Source: Fredinandcohnia aciditolerans (GTDB taxonomy: Bacteria > Bacillota > Bacilli > Bacillales > Bacillaceae_L). Taken from it: a DNA stretch of 48,199 bases. Shown here in pieces: positions 16,372 to 24,910 of this stretch (its first letter is position 1; each line of letters begins with the position of its first letter). The stretch is from assembly GCA_003640645.1 (NCBI GenBank), contig QGHH01000036.1:1-48199 (forward strand). The letters run 5' to 3'. The notes below the pieces were generated by a model. That model was not told the origin of the DNA, did no database searches, and saw only the letters and a list, made by a program, of their open reading frames with translations. A program made the translations under genes and the position numbers.

Positions 16372-17139
16372 ATGGGTAACTCAACTCAAAAAATTGCACT
16401 TGTAACGGGGGGAAGTCGTGGGCTTGGAAGAAATACCGCTATTGCATTATCTAGAAAGGGAGTAGACGTTATAATCACGTACCATAGTCAGAAAGCAACC
16501 GCTGAAGAAGTTGTAAAGGAAATTGAAGCCAACGGTCAGAATGCAGCAGCATTGCAGTTAGATACGGGGGTAGTATCCTCCTTTGAAGATTTTGTAACCC
16601 GACTATCCCATGTACTAAAAGAAAGATGGGATCGGGATCGATTCGACTTTTTAATCAATAATGCAGGATTTGGGATACACGTTCCTATTATGGAAACAAC
16701 AGAAGAACAATTTGATAGATTGATGAATGTACAGTTTAAAGGTGTATTTTTCCTTACACAAAAGTTGTTCTCCCGTATTGCAGATAACGGAAGGATTATT
16801 AATATATCAACAGGATTGACGCGTTTTGTGCTTGAAGGCTTGGGTGCTTATTCTGCAATGAAAGGCGCAATCGAAATATTAACGAAATACATGGCCAAAG
16901 AATGGGGAACACGAGGTATTCGTGTAAACGCAGTCGCCCCAGGAGCGATTGCTACTGATTTTGGTGGTGGTACAGTAAGAGACAATCCTCAAATGAATAA
17001 ATTTATCGCGTCAAATACAGCGTTGGGTAGGGTCGGTGAAGCAGACGATATTGGCGGAGTTATAGCATCCCTATGCTCAGATGAAATGGGTTGGGTGAAT
17101 GCGATTCGTCTCGAAGCATCTGGCGGCCAGCTTCTTTAA
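16372..17139 (+). CDS. SDR family NAD(P)-dependent oxidoreductase
   Basis: A 255-residue classical short-chain dehydrogenase. The cofactor motif TGGSRGLG is near residue 12, NNAG near residue 97, and the catalytic YxxxK appears as YSAMK near residue 161 with a Ser in NISTG upstream. The C-terminus has the usual VNAVAPGAIATDF. The Arg after TGGS favours NADPH. ATG follows AAAGGAGATATG. It is alone behind a MerR-type promoter, so it is probably induced by a reactive aldehyde, quinone or similar compound sensed by the divergent regulator. The substrate is unknown. Confidence 0.9.
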   Translation: MGNSTQKIALVTGGSRGLGRNTAIALSRKGVDVIITYHSQKATAEEVVKEIEANGQNAAALQLDTGVVSSFEDFVTRLSHVLKERWDRDRFDFLINNAGFGIHVPIMETTEEQFDRLMNVQFKGVFFLTQKLFSRIADNGRIINISTGLTRFVLEGLGAYSAMKGAIEILTKYMAKEWGTRGIRVNAVAPGAIATDFGGGTVRDNPQMNKFIASNTALGRVGEADDIGGVIASLCSDEMGWVNAIRLEASGGQLL

Positions 17140-17215
17140 TAAGACTCTAATGGTTAATTAAATTAAAGAAAAGTGTCATAGGTTATTTGAAATAACCATT
17201 AAATCCTTGTATAAA

Positions 17216-17257
17216 AAACAGCTCTCTGGACTTTAAGTTCAAAGAGCTGTTTCTTTT
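17216..17257 (+). terminator. Terminator after SDR gene
   Basis: Arms AAACAGCTCT and AGAGCTGTTT separated by 17 nt and followed by CTTTTACT. A second small dyad, GGTTATTT/AAATAACC, lies just upstream (17181-17197). Confidence 0.7.
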
Positions 17258-17304
17258 ACTGTACTAATCTCAGTTAGCAATAAAGTACTAATCTATGATT
17301 AACC

Positions 17305-17418
17305 TTATTTATTTGCAGGTGCAAATACTTCGACCACTTCATACAAACTTGGGTCAATTCGAATATCTGGAATTACAGCAACCAAAAAACCCATAAATGT
17401 TAGATGATTGTTTAACAT
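17305..17418 (-). pseudogene. Vestigial C-terminus of an unknown protein
   Basis: A 37-codon minus-strand frame whose last 25 or so residues (AVIPDIRIDPSLYEVVEVFA, then PANK and a stop) look like the end of a real protein. The start part runs through the adjacent hairpin and has no ribosome site. It sits directly downstream of the aromatic-acid transporter gene and may be what is left of an enzyme of the same operon. I cannot name the family. Confidence 0.3.
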
Positions 17419-17426
17419 TTATGGGG
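17384..17426 (-). terminator. Terminator after MFS gene
   Basis: On the minus strand, arms CCCATAAATGTTA and TAACATTTATGGG with a 10-nt loop are followed by TTTTTT, 23 bp after the MFS stop. The stem resembles the hairpin at the start of the IS3-type element at 48130-48169, so it may derive from such an element. Confidence 0.75.
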
Positions 17427-17448
17427 ATGTTCAAGAGATTAATATATT

Positions 17449-18795
17449 TTATGGGTGTTTATTAATTGTGGAAGTTCCTAGATGTGGCTTATGTTCAAGT
17501 GTATTTAAATCTTTAACTAAAGCTATAGCAAATGCCGCGATTATTCCTGGAATGGCAAATGCTAAGAAATTTTGCTGAACTGTCAAATTAATCGTAAGGA
17601 GGAACCCCCCCAATAATGGACCTAGGACTGCTCCTAATCGTCCAACTCCCGAGATCCAACCTAGCCCAGTAGAGCGCATATGAATTGGATAAATCTGTGA
17701 CGCATATGCGTACACAATAATTTGGGTCCCTATCGTAGTAGCTCCTGCAACTGCAATAAGAAGATACAAAACAATTGTGTTAGTTCTAAATCCTAATAGG
17801 ATTAAAGATACTGCGGCTAACACAAAAAAAAGTATTAAAACTTTTTTTCCATTCCAACGGTCCGCAGCTACCCCCCCTAAAATTGCACCAAAAACTGAAC
17901 CCAGATTTAAAATCAAAAGAAACATAATACTTGAACCTAATTCATATCCTGCATCTGCCATTAATTTTGGCAACCAGGTATTTAACCCGTAGATCATTAA
18001 CAAGACCATGAAAAATGTGATAAAAAACATAACTGTAGTTAAAGCACGACCATTTCTGAATAGCCCCATAACAGGGGAACCTGTCTTTTCAGGAAGTGTC
18101 ATTTCATAATAGTCGTTTTCAATAGGTGTAAAGGAAGGATTAATTTTGGATAATACCTCACTAACCTTTCCATCTTGATTTTTAGCCAATATAAACTCTA
18201 TAGAATCAGGTAGGTACTTGTATAACAGTGGTATGCTAAGTAAAGGTATGGCCCCTACAAAGAAAACTGATTGCCAACCAAATTTTGAAATCAATACGAT
18301 TGCCAATCCAGCTGAAGCAACTCCTCCCACAGAGAAGCCGCTGAACATAACAGAAACCAATGTGCTTTTGAGTGACTTCGGAGAATATTCAGTAACTAAC
18401 GCAACAACGTTAGGCATTACACCACCTAATCCAAGACCAGCCAAAAACCTATAGATTCCGAATTCAACAGGTCCACTGGCCAAACCTATTAATCCCGTGA
18501 ATAGACTGAAAAGCGCCAAACAGAATAAAATGATATTTTTACGCCCCATTTTATCAGCAAATGAACCAAAAATTACACCACCTAACATTGTCCCAAAAAA
18601 AACATAGCTTCCTAAAGCTCCAGCCTGCGCAGGTGTTAAAGACCATTCTTCCATAAGGATAGGTAATACGGAGCCGAACATGACTAAATCATAACCATCA
18701 AAAAAGATGATATATGCACATAAAAATATAACCAGAGCATGAAAGCGATTGAATTTTGATTCGTCAATCATCTGATTAACATTGACCTTACGCAT
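17449..18795 (-). CDS. MFS transporter, aromatic acid:H+ symporter type
   Basis: A 448-residue major facilitator protein with 12 membrane segments. The first-helix motif FFDGYDLVMFGSVLP (about residue 32) is the D-G-x-D signature of the AAHS subfamily (PcaK, BenK), and FADKMGRKN follows in the first cytoplasmic loop. It probably takes up an aromatic or related carboxylic acid by proton symport. ATG follows AGGGGGAT. It lies 94 bp downstream of an alpha/beta hydrolase gene of the enol-lactonase type and near a LysR gene, consistent with a small aromatic-acid utilisation unit. Confidence 0.88.
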   Translation of the reverse strand: MRKVNVNQMIDESKFNRFHALVIFLCAYIIFFDGYDLVMFGSVLPILMEEWSLTPAQAGALGSYVFFGTMLGGVIFGSFADKMGRKNIILFCLALFSLFTGLIGLASGPVEFGIYRFLAGLGLGGVMPNVVALVTEYSPKSLKSTLVSVMFSGFSVGGVASAGLAIVLISKFGWQSVFFVGAIPLLSIPLLYKYLPDSIEFILAKNQDGKVSEVLSKINPSFTPIENDYYEMTLPEKTGSPVMGLFRNGRALTTVMFFITFFMVLLMIYGLNTWLPKLMADAGYELGSSIMFLLILNLGSVFGAILGGVAADRWNGKKVLILFFVLAAVSLILLGFRTNTIVLYLLIAVAGATTIGTQIIVYAYASQIYPIHMRSTGLGWISGVGRLGAVLGPLLGGFLLTINLTVQQNFLAFAIPGIIAAFAIALVKDLNTLEHKPHLGTSTINKHP

Positions 18796-18889
18796 ATTAT
18801 CCCCCTATTGCTATTTACTTAGATTTAATGTATTGACACTTATTGGCTCGAAGTTAAATCTCAAGTTGACGATGTACTAAATTAGTTTT

Positions 18890-19666
18890 TTACAGTTTAT
18901 ACTTTGTCAGGAAGTTCAACATACTTTGATTAAATTCACTGGGATTCTCCAACATTGGGAAATGTGCTGAATTAGAAATTATGTTTAACTCAGAGTTTAT
19001 TATTTTCTCATGCAATAGAAGAGACTCTTCAACTGGTGTTATCTTATCTTCTTCACCAACAATTATTAAAGTTGGGACATTAATTTGGGACAACTGATTT
19101 CGTGAATCAAAATCAACTAAAGATTGCATGGCCTTTTCGGCAGCAAACAATGGTGTTTTTACTACTTCTCTTTCAGCCCATTCAACTATATCTTTGGAAG
19201 TCTTATTAGAAAAGCTTTTCCTTATTAATTCTATACTAGATGCTTCAATTCCAAGATCCTTTAAAAGGGTAGTAGTATTCTTCGCTTCATTTCTCCCCCG
19301 CCCGTGTGCAGTTGTTCCAACTAGCACTAATGCTCGTACCAATTCAGGATAATCAAGTACGAATTTCTGTACAATAGCTCCACCCATTGATAGGCCAGCA
19401 ACTATGGCAGAATTAATATCTAATGTATCGTATAAACTTCTTAAATCTTCAACGAAATTCTCAAATTTGTAAGAAACACTGCTAGGCTTATCAGAATCTC
19501 CATGACCTCGTAAATCAAAAGTAATAACTTTATAGTTTGAAGAAAGTGTTTCAAGTTGATTTTCCCAGAAGCCACTCGTGGTAGTATATCCATGAACAAA
19601 GATAATTGGAGTACCCTCTCCTTTAATATTTACATTTAAAGATAGTTCATTTACCTTAATCTCCAT
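18890..19666 (-). CDS. Alpha/beta hydrolase (enol-lactonase-like)
   Basis: A 258-residue cytoplasmic alpha/beta hydrolase. The nucleophile elbow is GLSMGG (Ser93), the oxyanion region VHGYTTTSGFW (about residue 24), the acid GEEDKITP and the catalytic His in NSAHFPMLENP near the C-terminus. The pattern is like 3-oxoadipate enol-lactonase (PcaD) and related ring-cleavage hydrolases, though other esters are possible. ATG follows AAAGGAGAACG. It is divergent from a LysR gene and upstream of an aromatic-acid transporter on the same strand. Confidence 0.85.
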   Translation of the reverse strand: MEIKVNELSLNVNIKGEGTPIIFVHGYTTTSGFWENQLETLSSNYKVITFDLRGHGDSDKPSSVSYKFENFVEDLRSLYDTLDINSAIVAGLSMGGAIVQKFVLDYPELVRALVLVGTTAHGRGRNEAKNTTTLLKDLGIEASSIELIRKSFSNKTSKDIVEWAEREVVKTPLFAAEKAMQSLVDFDSRNQLSQINVPTLIIVGEEDKITPVEESLLLHEKIINSELNIISNSAHFPMLENPSEFNQSMLNFLTKYKL

Positions 19667-20025
19667 TGTCGTTCTCCTTTAAATTATTTATTGTACTGCT
19701 AAAAATCCATTGAAAACGCATTTAATAACGTCCCTTTCCTGAAACTGTTATTCAACCATTAGTTGGAATGAAAATTCTTTTTCTAATATGGGCTCATTGT
19801 AAAATTTTGATTTTTTTAATCATTCTAATCTCTCCCTTACAAAATTTAATTAAAGCTTAACAAGATTCTATCTATTTTAAAAATATATATCGAGTTACAT
19901 ATTTATATATAAATAGTATAAATGTTGAAAATTCAGTAAGTTTAGGAGATGATGTTTTTAGTAGATTAAGGAAAAAATATGAGATTTGATTTTTCTTAAA
20001 TAAACTTGACAATGGATGGTGACAT
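19667..20025. promoter_or_regulatory. Divergent promoter region between hydrolase and LysR genes
   Basis: A 359-bp AT-rich gap without genes. It contains a perfect 14-bp palindrome, ATTTATATATAAAT (19901-19914), and many AT-rich promoter-like words. LysR operators (T-N11-A dyads) are expected here, but I cannot single one out with confidence. Confidence 0.4.
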
Positions 20026-20973
20026 ATGGATATTCGACATTTAAAGTACTTTACTACGATTGTAGAGGAAGGAACGATTTCTAGTGCGGCAAAAAGATTA
20101 AATATCGCTCAACCACCTTTAAGTATGCAGCTTAAACAATTAGAAAGTGAGTTAGGAATTACCCTATTTGAGAGACACACAAGAAAATTAATCTTAACTG
20201 AAGAAGGAAAAATTCTTTATAATCGGGCGAAAGAAATTATGGAGTTAATTTCCAGAACCTTTGAGGAAATGAAGGAACTTTCAGATGGGATGAAAGGTAC
20301 GCTCGCAATCGGTACGATTACTTCGTTCGGGGCTAAAATATTGCCGGATAAAATCCGTGATTTCCAACAGAGTTATCCGAACATTCAGTTTCAGGTGTAC
20401 GAAGGAGATCCTAATCGAATAATGGAGTTGTTAGAAAATCGAATTATCGAGTTAGGTATCGTTCGACTTCCAATCGATAACAAAATTTTTAATCATATTC
20501 AACTATCGGATGAACCGATAGTTGCTGCAATGAGTAGTAAATGGGACCTCGGAATCAATCATAGATATATTTCGTTAAAAGAATTAAAAGGTAAACCACT
20601 AATGTTCCTGCGAAGACAAAAAGGGACCTCGATATATTCCCAGGAGATATATACAATTGACTTGGTCCAAAATGCTTGCTTAAGTGCTGGATTTGAACCA
20701 AGAATTGTTTGTGAAAGCAGCGATATTATCACGATTTTAACTTGGGCCAATCATGAGATTGGTATTGCCATTGTTCCGAAAAACGCAAAATATCTCATCC
20801 CAAATTCAGGTCTAATCTTTAAAGAGATAATAAATCCAACGATTATGGCTAAACCTTCAGCCTTAATATGGCTAAAGGATCGTTATCTCTCCAATACCTC
20901 AAGAAAATTTATCGAGTATTTTTCAGTTGGTCATTCCAAAACTGAGTCAACAACTGAAAACTACCAAGATTAA
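20026..20973 (+). CDS. LysR family transcriptional regulator
   Basis: A 315-residue LysR protein: winged helix-turn-helix in residues 1-62 (GTISSAAKRLNIAQPPLSMQ), linker helix, and effector-binding domain from about residue 90. The sequence type is close to the CatR/BenM/YwbI group that senses aromatic acids or their ring-cleavage products. It is transcribed away from the hydrolase and transporter genes, the classical arrangement for a LysR activator of those genes. The ribosome site is weak (GGATGGTGA), as often with autoregulated LysR genes. Confidence 0.88.
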   Translation: MDIRHLKYFTTIVEEGTISSAAKRLNIAQPPLSMQLKQLESELGITLFERHTRKLILTEEGKILYNRAKEIMELISRTFEEMKELSDGMKGTLAIGTITSFGAKILPDKIRDFQQSYPNIQFQVYEGDPNRIMELLENRIIELGIVRLPIDNKIFNHIQLSDEPIVAAMSSKWDLGINHRYISLKELKGKPLMFLRRQKGTSIYSQEIYTIDLVQNACLSAGFEPRIVCESSDIITILTWANHEIGIAIVPKNAKYLIPNSGLIFKEIINPTIMAKPSALIWLKDRYLSNTSRKFIEYFSVGHSKTESTTENYQD

Positions 20974-21106
20974 ACCTTGGTTGTGGGTACGATGGATATA
21001 AATTAACTTTTACGCTACTCATTTGTACCTTTCTCTTCAATCAAGACAACAGTTATTGATCTGCACTATTTTAACAAAAGTGACAGAAACCAGAGTTTCA
21101 CATGCA

Positions 21107-22273
21107 TTAAAAATTTTTTTCTTCCTTCTTCTCAAAAAAACAGGCAATACGAACTAGTAATTTAATTTCGTCTGCATTCATTTTATCTATGTTAATTTTG
21201 ACCCATTTCCCAGAAAACCCATTTGCAAAATTTTGCACTTGTTGTATGCCCCATTTATATTCAGATAATGATTCATCACCAACATGAAGGTAGCCAAATA
21301 TTTTTTCAAGTTGGTAATGTCCCATTTCATGTATGTTTTTAGGTCGGGCACGTAATACATCATCAAGTGCAATGGCCATCTTTTCGTAATCTAGCTCTTC
21401 AACTGCCTCTATTAAATCAGGAATTAGATCAGTTATGACTTTTCTATATGACCAAACAATATCTTTATTTTCAGTTAATGGGCATTCAAGGGATTTTATA
21501 GCAAGCTCTACGCGATAGGTACTTTGGTAACGCTTTTTAAGTATTTCTGATATCTTTGCTAGTGTAGCAATGGGTGGCAAGTCTCTAGGAACTTTTTCTT
21601 TTTTCCATAGTTGTTCTTTGTTAGCAATAATTTTATTTATTTTTTCGGTCGCTTTATTTATAAGGAGAAACCGGGAATTAATATATTCTTTTATAAGGTT
21701 AAAAGAAAAAACTAAATCTTGAATTTCTTCAAATTTATTGGAATATATCCGAATTCCTACTCCATCCTCTATACCTCTAACACTCATAAAATTACTGTTC
21801 GCGATTACCCAAGGAGAATATTGTATTTCACCCTTTTCAAAAAACTTTGGTCTATTTGTTTCGAATGGATGAGCCATCGAAAGTGAGCGTATATATTCAA
21901 AAAACTTGTCATCAGTTGGGCATTCTTCTTGTGGTATATTTAATGGGGGAGCAACGCAAATATCTTTGAAAAATTTATAGGAAACTGCATTGTCTTTATC
22001 TGAATAGACGTTCTCTATATCTAAGGATTTTAAAAGTTGCTTGACAGCATCTAGTACCATACTTGAATACATGATAAAAAATAGTAATGCTTCCTCCGAC
22101 TTAGGTGGATTTGCATTACTATTGAGATATGAAATACTGCTATCCATTCTATCCATCACAGCACAAAAAAGATTGTAATGTTCTTTATATTCATTGTCGT
22201 AAATAAAAATATCTGTTTTATTTATGGATTCTCTAAAAGCTTCGCATTTTTTGACATCTAAAAATCTACTCAT
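21107..22273 (-). CDS. Hypothetical protein (388 aa)
   Basis: A long, intact frame with an excellent start (GGGGAGGTATGAAATG). The 388-residue product is soluble, mainly helical and acidic, without signal peptide or clear membrane segment. Hydrophobic pieces such as EEALLFFIMYSSMVLDAVKQ suggest a helical core. It contains HEMGHYQLEK near residue 325, which by itself does not make a zinc protease site (no HExxH). I do not recognise a family. It stands alone next to mobile-element debris, so it may be accessory DNA; a defence function cannot be claimed from what is visible. Confidence 0.75.
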   Translation of the reverse strand: MSRFLDVKKCEAFRESINKTDIFIYDNEYKEHYNLFCAVMDRMDSSISYLNSNANPPKSEEALLFFIMYSSMVLDAVKQLLKSLDIENVYSDKDNAVSYKFFKDICVAPPLNIPQEECPTDDKFFEYIRSLSMAHPFETNRPKFFEKGEIQYSPWVIANSNFMSVRGIEDGVGIRIYSNKFEEIQDLVFSFNLIKEYINSRFLLINKATEKINKIIANKEQLWKKEKVPRDLPPIATLAKISEILKKRYQSTYRVELAIKSLECPLTENKDIVWSYRKVITDLIPDLIEAVEELDYEKMAIALDDVLRARPKNIHEMGHYQLEKIFGYLHVGDESLSEYKWGIQQVQNFANGFSGKWVKINIDKMNADEIKLLVRIACFFEKKEEKNF

Positions 22274-22481
22274 TTCATACCTCCCCAGTAATGTGTATTA
22301 CAAAAAAATTATATCTCATTCAACAGGTTTTTGGAGTTAGATGAACTCGCCTTGACTATCCCCAATTAATTAATATCTTTAATAGTCTTTTTCATTTTTG
22401 TTGTTTCTGCAATTTTAATCACTCCTTTAAATTTACAATTTCTATATAGAATATTTACTTACTTTTTTTTTCATTAAACTG

Positions 22482-22558
22482 CCCCGTTTAGTTAAGTACC
22501 TTCAGCAAAAAGGTGCCTTAATCCTTCATAGAACAACGCACCCTTTAGTTTAAGTACA
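22482..22558 (+). repeat. Degenerate palindromic intergenic repeat, copy 1
   Basis: About 75 bp that align with 23850-23925 in the same orientation: GTTTAGTT, then CAAAAAGG, AATCCTTC, a gap, and CAACGCACCC with TTAG. The arms AAGGTGC and GCACCCTT can pair. Such short palindromic repeats are scattered between genes in many bacilli. The rest of the 22274-22600 gap shows nothing else. Confidence 0.5.
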
Positions 22559-22601
22559 TTATTATACAATCTCGTTTTGTAATCTAAAACATAGTGATGA
22601 T

Positions 22602-22876
22602 TTAGATTAGACTTTTTGCAAATCCTATACTTTTTTCTACGTAACCCATATTTTTATAAAATCTATGTGCCTTTACTCTTTCTGGTCGGTTTCCGCTATT
22701 TATTCCGATTCCAGTAGCCCCAATTATTCATGCCCAACTTTCAGCTTCTTCTAAAAGTTTTTTCCCTATCCCTTTATTACGATAATTAGAATCTACAACA
22801 AGGGCTACAATACGAACATAGAATCCATCCAACTCATAATAAAATCCCTTAACCATTCCTATCAACCCAACTATTT
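22602..22876 (-). pseudogene. GNAT acetyltransferase remnant
   Basis: The minus-strand reading gives the C-terminal half of a GNAT N-acetyltransferase: VRIVALVVDSNYRNKGIGKK is the acetyl-CoA-binding motif A (V-x-x-x-Y-R-x-K-G-I-G). It is followed by LLEEAESWA, an in-frame TGA, then the second half ending HRFYKNMGYVEKSIGFAKSL. The N-terminal part is missing where the sequence abuts the broken IS110 transposase at 22876. It is a pseudogene with both a truncation and a nonsense codon. Confidence 0.75.
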
Positions 22877-23723
22877 TGCCAAACCTTCACAACCTTACAA
22901 GGCAACATGAAAATATAACTGGAGTGATGATTCTAACAAAGCTACAATTTCAAGCAGTGCTTGAACAAATGTTTCCTGAATATAAAGGGGTTTTTGGAGA
23001 TTTATATTCGGTGGTGTCACTTTTAACTCTTTCAGAGTTCCCCTCTTCCGAGGATATTTTTAGTCAAGTGAAGAAGTAATTACAGACAAGATAAATGGTC
23101 TTTGTAAGAGTCGATCGAGCAGGTGGGCAAAGGAAAAAGCAATTCAACTTAAAGCTGCGGCTTCACGTAATCCTTTTGAAAAGACAGTTTATCAAAGTCA
23201 TATACTAAGCCTAGGTATGTATATTAAAATGATTCTTCAGTATAAAGAGCACCTATCAAGGTTAGAGTCATAGATAGATGCACTCGCTAAAGAAATTGAA
23301 GAATATAATATTATCAAATCTATCCATGGTATTGGAGAAAAAATCGCGGCAACGATTATTTCTGAAATTGGTGAGATAGATAGATTTAACAACCCTAAAA
23401 AGCTTGTAGCATTCGCTGGAGTCGATCCTAGTGTATTTGAGTCAGGGAAGTTTACGGCTACAAAGAATCGAATCACCAAACGAGGATCTAGCAGGCTTCG
23501 TCATGCCTTATATATGGCTGTTCGTTGTGCCATTCGTGATTGTCGTAAGAAGAAAACGACTGATGAAATCATTCCCCGCAACAAAAAAATGAGGGAGTTT
23601 TACGACAGGAAACGTGCAGAAGGAAAGCCTTTTAAAGAAGCTATAATTGCTTGTGTTAATAAACTCTTGCATTGGATCTTTGCAATGTTAAAAAGTAAAT
23701 CGACTTTCCAAGATATAGCATAG
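22876..23723 (+). pseudogene. IS110-family transposase, degenerate
   Basis: C-terminal two thirds of an IS110 transposase. The reading starts LHNLTRQHENITGVMILTKL, shifts frame near 23075, carries a TAG for Glu at 23272-23274, then continues to the stop. The Transposase_20 domain is clear (SIHGIGEKIAATIISEIGEI, then KLVAFAGVDPSVFESGKF) and so is the end (KLLHWIFAMLKSKSTFQDIA). The N-terminal DEDD catalytic domain is missing. The element cannot move by itself. Confidence 0.85.
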
Positions 23724-23752
23724 TGTCTAAATCTAACTAAATAGAGTAAAAC

Positions 23753-23805
23753 CTTCCAATTAGAGGAAAACGGAAGGTTATTTGGTATGCACTTTTTTAG
23801 TATAT
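23753..23805 (+). mobile_element. 3' end of the IS110-type element
   Basis: AAAACCTTCC, a 15-nt loop, GGAAGGTTATTTG and TATGCACTTTTTTAGTA directly after the transposase stop. A similar end without transposase is at 1467-1515. Confidence 0.5.
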
Positions 23806-23849
23806 CATGACTTTATTAATCTTTTTATTGAAAAATGTTGACAAACTAT

Positions 23850-23925
23850 TAGCTGGTTTAGTTCAATTCCTTTAACAAAAAAGGTACGTAATCCTTCTTG
23901 GATCAACGCACCCGTTAGCTTTTCC
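23850..23925 (+). repeat. Degenerate palindromic intergenic repeat, copy 2
   Basis: Second copy of the repeat at 22482-22558, same orientation, on the other side of the acetyltransferase/IS110 debris. Shared words include GGTTTAGTT, AACAAAAAAGGT, AATCCTTC and CAACGCACCC. The two copies bracket about 1.3 kb. Confidence 0.5.
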
Positions 23926-24097
23926 TTGATTAGAAATGAGGTTTTAACACGTGGAATTGTTACAGAGACCTTAACGTACTATGTTAAATATCCCGTTTTG
24001 CGGAAAAGCGCATTATTTAGAATAATCCTTTACTTAATGGACACTATATCTCATTCCCGGCTAATTTATATTATTCTCATCCGCTAAGTTTTTTCAC

Positions 24098-24292
24098 TTA
24101 TTTACCAATCCATTTATTGATGTATTCCCAGAACAAGTCATTATAGAGAAGCGTAACAATCCAACTAAATGTAAATGAAGCAGCCCCTAAGTAATTCACT
24201 TGACTTGTTAAACTTGCAAATATATGTAAGTAAGTACCAGCAATTACAAAAGTTAATCCTAAAATATTCATGTAGTATCTAAACTTACCCAT
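24098..24292 (-). CDS. Small two-segment membrane protein
   Basis: A 64-residue protein starting MGKFRYYMNILGLTFVIAGT, with two hydrophobic segments (about residues 8-26 and 34-52) and a basic end. The ATG at 24292 is chosen because GAGG lies 6 nt upstream; an ATG four codons earlier is in frame but precedes the ribosome site. I do not recognise a family. It is a single-gene unit with no close partner on either side. Confidence 0.55.
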   Translation of the reverse strand: MGKFRYYMNILGLTFVIAGTYLHIFASLTSQVNYLGAASFTFSWIVTLLYNDLFWEYINKWIGK

Positions 24293-24683
24293 AATAAACC
24301 TCATTTTTAGTTAGTAATGGCTTAAGTATTTCTTTCTTTTGTTATATTTATTCGAATAATAATTATAAAAGGTTATTAATACGATTTACATTGGCATAAA
24401 TTATAGCAGTTACTTTAGGTGAATTCGTGAATTTCTTATGGAATCAAACTACTCAAATTAGCCAATATGAATATGTTAAGTCTACAAAAAATACTTTTCG
24501 TTGATTTACAGTTAGACCATGATTTCAAATCATAAAAGTATGTCATTGATTTTTTTGGATAAAATGATGACTAATTATTGTTTTCCTTGATGGGAAACAT
24601 AATTACCGAGGTTACAACCAATAATTTTAATGGACGGTACGATAACGCCATTATCGTATTTATAAGTCTGATTTTCTCCAAAC

Positions 24684-24705
24684 CTAATAGATATTATGTA
24701 AACTA
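24684..24705 (+). repeat. 22-bp repeat, copy 2
   Basis: Identical over 22 bases to 5084-5105. A GACGGTAC-GATAAC motif 45 bp upstream resembles GTCGGTACCGTTCCGATAAC near copy 1. The surrounding 24293-24910 gap contains no gene I can support. Confidence 0.5.
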
Positions 24706-24754
24706 AATAAAAACTTCATCAAACATAAGTATATCCTTAAGGTAGATATATGGT

Positions 24755-24790
24755 TAAAAGCAGTGTGATTTCTGATGTGAAATCCACTGC
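24755..24790 (-). terminator. Probable terminator after the SDR gene at 24.9 kb
   Basis: Arms GCAGTGTGATTTC and GAAATCCACTGC (one bulge) with a 6-nt loop, followed on the minus strand by TTTTAACC. It lies about 120 bp beyond the SDR stop. Confidence 0.45.
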
Positions 24791-24910
24791 CTCTATTCTA
24801 TATCTAATTTTATTTATAGCTTTTCAAATGCGAGTAACTTTAAAGAGAAACAGATTAGCTTATTATTGACTCCACTTATTGACCATCGCAGGTTTTAAGT
24901 CCAGACAGCT

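Noticed and set aside
19708-19722. A catabolite-responsive-element-like word (TTGAAAACGCATTTA) upstream of the hydrolase gene.
   Set aside because: It misses a conserved C at the end and has poor symmetry; too weak to report as a CcpA site.
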